A stretch of 35,659 nt of DNA, taken from an uncultured Opitutia bacterium. Its GTDB lineage: Bacteria > Verrucomicrobiota > Verrucomicrobiia > Opitutales > UBA953. Position 1 is the first letter of the stretch; the number at the start of each line of letters is the position of its first letter. Shown one piece after another: positions 35,285 through 35,659 of the stretch. The DNA is taken from the NCBI GenBank assembly GCA_903831005.1, contig CAIKWA010000007.1, positions 1 to 35,659 on the forward strand. Reading direction: 5' to 3'. The notes under the pieces are model-generated. The model saw only the letters and a list, made by a program, of their open reading frames with translations. It was not told the DNA's origin and made no database searches. A program made the position numbers and the translations under genes.

Positions 35285-35659
35285 TCAGAGTCCGAGGAGG
35301 AAGGCTTTGGCTTCCTGGGCTTCGCGGGTGTCCTTGATACGATCCTTCTCGAGCATCTCCTTGAGGAGCACCTTGGCGGCGTCCTTCTGGTTGAGCTTCG
35401 TGGCGAACAGCTTGGCGGAAGCGAAATAGGACTTGGCGGCCCAGACCTCATATTTCTTCCAGGTCATATAGCAGCGGCGATAGTAGGCGACGGCTTCATT
35501 ATAGCCCTTCTCGTCGGTCGCCTGGCGTTCGGCCATGAGACCCAGCCAGTAGAGAGACGCCGCGGTCTTCTCGCCGCGCCACTCATTGGTCTTGGCGATT
35601 TCCTCGAATTCATTCTTGGCCTCGGCGTACTTCGACAGCTCGGAGAGCGAGCGGGCGCG
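35285..35659 (-). CDS. TPR-type protein, C-terminal part only (runs off the window)
   Basis: The minus-strand frame is open from the window end to its stop at 35285, giving the last 124 residues. Repeat units are visible: SLSELSKYAEAKNEFEEIAK, then SLYWLGLMAERQATDEKGY with NEAVAYYRRCYMTWKKYEVW, then AAKSYFASAKLFATKLNQKD with AAKVLLKEMLEKD. Spacing and Ala/Tyr placement fit tetratricopeptide repeats. An internal Met at 35536 is not the start, since repeat sequence continues upstream of it. The stop is 5 bases before the next TPR gene, so both belong to the exbB operon. Nothing can be said about the N-terminus, any signal peptide or total length. Confidence 0.8.
   Translation of the reverse strand, partial: RARSLSELSKYAEAKNEFEEIAKTNEWRGEKTAASLYWLGLMAERQATDEKGYNEAVAYYRRCYMTWKKYEVWAAKSYFASAKLFATKLNQKDAAKVLLKEMLEKDRIKDTREAQEAKAFLLGL

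Overview
The window is GC-rich, tightly packed bacterial chromosome with 28 protein genes (two cut by the window edges) and one tRNA. No insertion sequence, prophage, CRISPR array or rRNA was seen. The best guess for the organism is a Gram-negative, diderm member of the Verrucomicrobiota (Opitutae-like). This is inferred from gene content (type IV pilus ATPases, an ExbB-ExbD-ExbD-TPR operon, lipoprotein and Sec signals, many TPR and Gly-rich VWA proteins, a PVC/Bacteroidetes-flavoured SerRS). It also fits the frequent lack of Shine-Dalgarno sites. No marker gene in the window proves it.

Layout. (1) 1-4941, plus strand: housekeeping genes serS (5'-truncated), tilS, ftsH, coaE. (2) 5069-10853, plus strand: type IV pilus motor block pilB-pilT-pilB-pilC, closed by two tandem terminators. 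(3) 11119-11196, minus strand: an initiator-type tRNA-Met. (4) 11333-15360, plus strand: three related von Willebrand A-like genes. Two carry a TonB-like SxxxH membrane anchor and the largest carries extra beta-type repeats. (5) 15398-18129, plus strand: a YbgC-like thioesterase, a GT39/Agl23-like membrane glycosyltransferase and an unusual ApbE-like protein. (6) 18122-21947, minus strand: a membrane-anchored TPR-type protein and a YyaL/SSP411 thioredoxin-domain protein. (7) 22093-23820, plus strand: mutL, abutting the convergent minus-strand operon nadE-glcD-HAD-uvrB (29926-23821). (8) 29991-32259, plus strand: thrB-thrC. (9) 32263-35659, minus strand: two TPR proteins, exbB and two exbD genes, a terminator, then a tiny lipoprotein.

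How the parts may work together. The pilus block supplies extension ATPase(s), a retraction ATPase and the inner-membrane platform. Pilins and the secretin/alignment proteins must be encoded elsewhere. The most interesting possibility is a link between regions 4 and 9. The VWA-like proteins have TonB-like N-terminal helices and long Gly-rich linkers, and an ExbB/ExbD proton-motive-force motor lies in the same window. I infer, without proof, that these VWA proteins are force-coupled periplasmic effectors rather than ordinary VWA chaperones. thrB-thrC complete threonine synthesis from homoserine. Several convergent gene pairs have no intergenic space at all, and many starts lack a Shine-Dalgarno sequence and follow C/A-rich leaders.
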